DNA of 64,000 nucleotides from Flavobacterium saccharophilum. Lineage in GTDB: Bacteria > Bacteroidota > Bacteroidia > Flavobacteriales > Flavobacteriaceae. Position 1 is the first letter of the stretch; every line of letters starts with the position of its first letter. Both the position numbers and the translations under genes were made by a program. Below, one piece after another: positions 60,054-64,000 of this stretch. Location: contig NZ_FRBY01000006.1 of the NCBI RefSeq assembly GCF_900142735.1, positions 62,001 through 126,000 on the forward strand, written 5' to 3'. A model generated the notes under the pieces. That model had not been told where the DNA came from and made no database searches. It saw only the letters and a list, made by a program, of their open reading frames with translations.

Positions 60054-62684
60054 TTATTTCACAAACTCAACCGCGTGAGCCAAAGCCTCCGCGATTCCAT
60101 CAACATTTTTACCTCCTGCAGTTGCGAAGAAAGGTTGCCCTCCTCCTCCACCCTGGATGTATTTTCCTAATTCACGAACAACTTGTCCGGCGTTTAAGTT
60201 TTTCTCTGCTACTAATTCTTTAGAGATGTAGCAGGTTAGCATTGGTTTTCCTTCTTCAGCTGTTGCTAGTACTAAAAATAAATTTTTAGACGAATTTCCT
60301 AATTCGTAAGCCAAGTCTTTTGCTCCTTCCGGATTCAAATCAACTTGCTTTGCTAAGAATTGAATTCCGTTGATTTCCTGCAATTCTTTAGCTAAATCAT
60401 CTTTCATATTTTTAGCCTTATCTTTTAATAAAGCTTCCAATTGTTTTTTCAATTTAGCGTTTTCATCCTGCAATGAAATAACTGCTTTTATAGGATCTTG
60501 GGCATTTTTCAATACACCATTAATTTCTTTTAATTTATCCGCCTGACTTGCAAAATATTCTTTTACAGCATCAGCTGTAATTGCTTCGATACGACGAATT
60601 CCAGACGCTACAGCACCTTCGCTTACAATTTTGAAATACCAGATATCAGCGGTATTATTTACGTGAATTCCTCCACATAATTCCATACTGTCTCCAAATT
60701 TAATTGCACGAACATTATCTCCGTATTTCTCACCAAACAATGCCATTGCACCTTCTTCAACTGCTTGTTTAAAAGGAACATTTCTTCTTTCAATCAATGG
60801 CAATTGCTCCTGAATTCTCGCATTTACGAAATCTTCAACTTGCTGCAATTCTTCATCCGTTACTTTTGAGAAATGCGAAAAGTCAAAACGTAAATTCTTT
60901 TGGTTTACCAAAGATCCTTTTTGCTCCACATGCGTTCCCAAAATATGACGCAATGCCTGGTGCATTAAGTGTGTCGCAGAGTGGTTTGAAGCAGAACTTT
61001 TACGAATCGTTTTGTCTACAACAGCTCTGAAAGTTTCAGATAAATTATTTGGCAAATCTTTCGCAAAATGAATGATTACATTGTTCTCTTTTTTGGTATC
61101 AAAAATATAGATTACATCTCCGTTTGAAGCTTCAAAATATCCTTTATCACCCACTTGTCCTCCACCTTCCGGATAAAAAGGTGTCATGTTGAATACAATT
61201 TGGAATACTTCACCATCTTTAGCGCTTTCTACTTTACGGTAACGTGTAATTTTCACCTTCGCTTCCGTGTGATCGTAACCAATGAATTCTTCATCTTCAT
61301 CATCAATCAAAATTTGCCAGTCTCCAGCTTTCACTTTTGAAGCAGCACGAGAACGCTCTTTTTGTTTTTGTAATTCCGATTCGAAACCTGCTTCGTCTAA
61401 CTGCAATCCTTTTTCTGAAAGAATCAAAGCCGTTAAGTCAATTGGGAAACCGTACGTATCAAATAATTCAAAGGCTTTTTTACCAGAAATTGTTGTTTCT
61501 GCAGAATTTGAAATGATGTTTTCTAACAAAATCAAACCTTGATCTAATGTTCTTAAAAATGAATTTTCTTCTTCTTTAATTACGTTAGCACAAAGTGATT
61601 TTTGTATTCTGATTTCCGGGAAAGAACCTCCCATTTGTGTACTTAAAACTTCAACCAATTTATAAATAAATGGCTCTTTTGTATCCAAGAAAGTAAAACC
61701 GTAACGAATTGCACGACGCAAAATTCTACGAATAACATATCCTGCTCCTGTGTTAGAAGGCAACTGACCATCAGCAATAGCAAAAGCTACCGCACGAACG
61801 TGATCTGCAATAACACGAATTGCGATATTTACTTTTTCCTCTGCTTCGTTAGAAGCTTTAATTGTATATTTTGATCCTGTAATAGATTCAATTTCTTTGA
61901 TCAGCGGTGTAAAAACGTCTGTATCATAGTTGGATTGTACATTTTGCAAAACCATACACAAACGCTCAAATCCCATTCCGGTATCAACGTGCTGCGCAGG
62001 TAATTTTTCTAAAGAACCATCCGCTTTACGGTTGAATTCCATGAATACATTATTCCAGATTTCAACTACGTGTGGGTGATCATTATTTACTAAATCTTTT
62101 CCTGGCGTAACTGCTTTTTCTTCAGAAGAACGAATATCAACGTGAATTTCAGAACAAGGTCCGCATGGTCCCTGATCTCCCATTTCCCAGAAATTATCTT
62201 TTTTATTTCCAAGTAAAATTCTGTCTTCAGCAATTAAAGTTTTCCAGATATCGTAAGCTTCCTGATCAAAAGGAACGTTTTCTTCTTCGCTTCCTTCAAA
62301 AACAGTTACATACAAAATGTCTTTATCAATTTTGTACACTTCTGTCAATAATTCCCAAGCCCAATTGATCGCTTCTTTTTTGAAATAATCTCCAAAAGAC
62401 CAGTTTCCTAACATTTCAAACATGGTGTGGTGGTATGTATCTATACCAACCTCTTCAAGGTCATTATGTTTTCCTGAAACACGAAGACATTTTTGCGTAT
62501 CGGCAATTCTTGGACTTTTTGGAGTTCCGTTTCCTAAAAAATATTCTTTAAACTGGGCCATACCCGAGTTGTTGAACATTAAGGTTGGGTCATCTTTAAG
62601 TACAATAGGAGCTGAAGGAACAATTGTGTGTCCTTTGCTCTCAAAAAAATCTAAAAATTGCTTACGTACGTCTTGTGATTTCAT
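60054..62684 (-). CDS. alaS: Alanyl-tRNA synthetase
   Basis: 876 residues, full length. The class II catalytic domain (about 1-240) is followed by the tRNA-recognition domain, the editing domain with zinc-site motifs (NHSATHLMH and LCGGIHVNNT), and the C-Ala domain with GGGGGQPFFATAGG near the C-terminus. It charges tRNA-Ala and clears mischarged serine and glycine. It is divergent from the M23 peptidase gene, as is common in Flavobacteriia. Confidence 0.98.
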   Translation of the reverse strand: MKSQDVRKQFLDFFESKGHTIVPSAPIVLKDDPTLMFNNSGMAQFKEYFLGNGTPKSPRIADTQKCLRVSGKHNDLEEVGIDTYHHTMFEMLGNWSFGDYFKKEAINWAWELLTEVYKIDKDILYVTVFEGSEEENVPFDQEAYDIWKTLIAEDRILLGNKKDNFWEMGDQGPCGPCSEIHVDIRSSEEKAVTPGKDLVNNDHPHVVEIWNNVFMEFNRKADGSLEKLPAQHVDTGMGFERLCMVLQNVQSNYDTDVFTPLIKEIESITGSKYTIKASNEAEEKVNIAIRVIADHVRAVAFAIADGQLPSNTGAGYVIRRILRRAIRYGFTFLDTKEPFIYKLVEVLSTQMGGSFPEIRIQKSLCANVIKEEENSFLRTLDQGLILLENIISNSAETTISGKKAFELFDTYGFPIDLTALILSEKGLQLDEAGFESELQKQKERSRAASKVKAGDWQILIDDEDEEFIGYDHTEAKVKITRYRKVESAKDGEVFQIVFNMTPFYPEGGGQVGDKGYFEASNGDVIYIFDTKKENNVIIHFAKDLPNNLSETFRAVVDKTIRKSSASNHSATHLMHQALRHILGTHVEQKGSLVNQKNLRFDFSHFSKVTDEELQQVEDFVNARIQEQLPLIERRNVPFKQAVEEGAMALFGEKYGDNVRAIKFGDSMELCGGIHVNNTADIWYFKIVSEGAVASGIRRIEAITADAVKEYFASQADKLKEINGVLKNAQDPIKAVISLQDENAKLKKQLEALLKDKAKNMKDDLAKELQEINGIQFLAKQVDLNPEGAKDLAYELGNSSKNLFLVLATAEEGKPMLTCYISKELVAEKNLNAGQVVRELGKYIQGGGGGQPFFATAGGKNVDGIAEALAHAVEFVK

Positions 62685-62689
62685 ATTTT

Positions 62690-62850
62690 ATTAATGTGAC
62701 AATTTGATAATGTGCCAATTAGATAATTTGATAATGTGGCAATTTGATAATGTGATAATTAGATAATTTCAAACTAAAATTCATAGTTCAAAACAATAAA
62801 TTACCTATTTAATACATTATCTAATTATCTAATTAACTCAATTATCTAAT
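62690..62850. repeat. CAATTTGATAATGTG simple repeats between alaS and the M23 peptidase
   Basis: At least three copies of CAATTTGATAATGTG-like words alternate with AATTAGATAATTT; the complementary word ATTATCTAATT recurs at about 62815-62850. The region is otherwise free of genes. Confidence 0.75.
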
Positions 62851-62896
62851 TGTTTTTTAAACTTGAAAAAAAGAGGCGAACAACTGAAACATTTAC

Positions 62897-62904
62897 TAAA
62901 TTTG
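62897..62904 (+). promoter_or_regulatory. Possible M23 peptidase promoter -7 element
   Basis: TAAATTTG, 47 bases before the ATG; no -33 TTG at a standard spacing. Confidence 0.45.
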
Positions 62905-62951
62905 TTCGACTAACTTATTTTACAAGCTGCAAAAATAGGGTATTTTAAAAT

Positions 62952-63929
62952 ATGGCGAAAGTAAAATATTATTACGACTCAGAAAATCTGGCTTATACGA
63001 AAATAAAAACCAGAAAAAGGGCGAAAGTTGGCTATGGATTGCTGTTTTTAGTAGCCTCGGCACTGTTTGGTTTCCTGGTTTTTGTTCTTTTAATTAATAC
63101 TCCTTTTTTTGAAACGCCAAAAGATCGTTTGCAGGCACGTGAAATTGAGAATTTGAAATTACAATATGCTATTTTGAATAAAAAAATGGATGAAATTGAC
63201 GATGTAACCGAAGCCTTAGAAAACAGAGACAATAATATTTACAGGGTTTATTTTAATAAAACAGAAATTCCGGATTCGATTCGAAAAGCGGGATTTAGAG
63301 ATCCAAAACGATATAAAGATTTAGAAGGTTATAACAACTCACAATTGGTTTTGAAAACTACAAAACGAATTGACAAACTTTCGAAACAATTGGCGATCCA
63401 GTCCAAATCATTGGATGAAATTTTGAAATTGGCGAGCGTAAAAGGCAGTTTATTATTGGCCATTCCGGCGATTCAGCCCGTTCAGAATGAGAATTTGAAA
63501 CGTGTTGCTTCGGGTTTTGGATATCGAATTGATCCTTTCACGAAAGTGCGAAAAATGCACAACGGAATGGATTTTACCGCCAATACAGGTTCTCCAGTTT
63601 ATGCAACAGGAGATGGTGTTGTAGCAAGAGCTGATAATTCGGCTTCCGGATTTGGAAATCATGTGGTAATCAGGCATGGTTTTGGCTACGAAAGTTTGTA
63701 TGCGCATTTAAGCAAATACAACTGCAGACCAAGCCAAAAAGTTAAACGAGGCGATGTTATTGGTTATGTGGGAAGTACCGGAAGATCTGAAGGTCCGCAT
63801 TGCCATTATGAGGTTCATAAAGACGGAAAAGTCGTAAATCCGCTGAACTTTTATTACGGCAATATTTCGGCTGTAGAATATGTCGCAATTTCACAAATGG
63901 CGAACCAGGAAAACCAGTCATTAGATTAA
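62952..63929 (+). CDS. M23-family metallopeptidase (LytM domain), membrane anchored
   Basis: 325 residues. A cytoplasmic N-terminus is followed by one membrane span (about 28-48) and a coiled coil (about 60-165). The C-terminal LytM domain (about 183-305) has zinc ligands His203 and Asp207 (MHNGMD) and His285 (HCHYEVH), with His252 and His283 completing the site. It probably cleaves peptidoglycan cross-links in the periplasm or acts as a divisome regulator. It is followed by a promoter and a new gene. Confidence 0.92.
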   Translation: MAKVKYYYDSENLAYTKIKTRKRAKVGYGLLFLVASALFGFLVFVLLINTPFFETPKDRLQAREIENLKLQYAILNKKMDEIDDVTEALENRDNNIYRVYFNKTEIPDSIRKAGFRDPKRYKDLEGYNNSQLVLKTTKRIDKLSKQLAIQSKSLDEILKLASVKGSLLLAIPAIQPVQNENLKRVASGFGYRIDPFTKVRKMHNGMDFTANTGSPVYATGDGVVARADNSASGFGNHVVIRHGFGYESLYAHLSKYNCRPSQKVKRGDVIGYVGSTGRSEGPHCHYEVHKDGKVVNPLNFYYGNISAVEYVAISQMANQENQSLD

Positions 63930-63944
63930 TACTTTAAAAAGTAG

Positions 63945-63952
63945 TATTTTTG
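63945..63952 (+). promoter_or_regulatory. Promoter -7 element of the gene at 63977
   Basis: TATTTTTG matches TAnnTTTG, 24 bases before the ATG. Confidence 0.6.
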
Positions 63953-63976
63953 GATTAAAATAGAAAATTAAGAAAC

Positions 63977-64000
63977 ATGCATATTGAGCTTTCAAAAGAT
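63977..64000 (+). CDS. Start of a gene cut by the window edge (probably MerR-type regulator)
   Basis: Only eight codons (MHIELSKD) are visible. In Flavobacteriia the order alaS, M23 peptidase, MerR-family regulator is common, and these regulators often start with a similar MHIEL sequence. That identity is inferred from context, not shown by the sequence here. Confidence 0.5.

Overview
The window reads as chromosome of a Flavobacterium-type bacterium (Bacteroidota, Flavobacteriia). The evidence is the low G+C content, the protein families (Bacteroidota-type TamL/TamB, DUF2851, DUF4230, GSCFA, DUF5522, long urocanate hydratase, long aromatic amino acid hydroxylase), promoters matching the Bacteroidota consensus TAnnTTTG, and the near absence of Shine-Dalgarno sequences. 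No prophage, plasmid, CRISPR array or insertion sequence is visible. The accessory content is one small toxin-antitoxin pair, one GxxExxY gene, and many intergenic palindromic repeats.

Layout. From 1 to 13.65 kb, all on the minus strand, is the core transcription and translation block. In transcription order it is rpsU, xerC, hpf, tRNA-Thr(UGU), tRNA-Tyr, tRNA-Thr(GGU), tuf, tRNA-Trp, secE, nusG, rplK, rplA, rplJ, rplL, rpoB and rpoC (cut by the window edge). From 13.8 to 24.1 kb are an acyl-CoA dehydrogenase, a helix-hairpin-helix protein, an amino acid permease, a PspC-like protein, DUF2851, a DEDDh exonuclease, cystathionine beta-synthase, a putative porin and rnhB. From 24.2 to 31.9 kb are an NTF2-like secreted protein, lipB with two paralogous lipoproteins, lysS, a ParE/RelE-type toxin-antitoxin pair, a lipoprotein and D-lactate dehydrogenase. 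From 32 to 40.2 kb are two Spy/CpxP-like paralogues with duplicated control regions, a large zinc metalloprotease, and a five-gene cluster ending in hemL. From 40.7 to 47.9 kb are hutU, a DUF4136 lipoprotein, ilvA, a truncated haemoglobin, a small secreted protein and an aromatic amino acid hydroxylase, several of them amino acid catabolism genes. From 47.9 to 64 kb are DUF4230, tamL-tamB, GSCFA, an ABC exporter, a GxxExxY protein, alaS, an M23 peptidase and the first eight codons of another gene.

How the parts work together. The first block makes RNA polymerase, the ribosomal stalk and the translation factors. rpsU, unlike nearly every other gene here, has a perfect eight-base Shine-Dalgarno sequence, which fits the autoregulation by bS21 described in Flavobacterium. 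tamL and tamB overlap and form an envelope assembly unit. The Spy-like, DUF4136, metalloprotease, porin and glucosaminidase genes all encode envelope or secreted proteins.

The most unusual content is between genes. Several families of hairpin-forming repeats occupy intergenic spaces: CGCAAAG, GCCACGAA, AGCCCCGAT and CTCC-NNN-GGAG types, plus simple AT-rich repeats and a 12-copy 7-bp minisatellite. One family makes perfect 23-bp inverted repeats around the GxxExxY gene. Another fills the gap between two convergent genes almost exactly, and repeats have also entered the rpoB-rpoC spacer.
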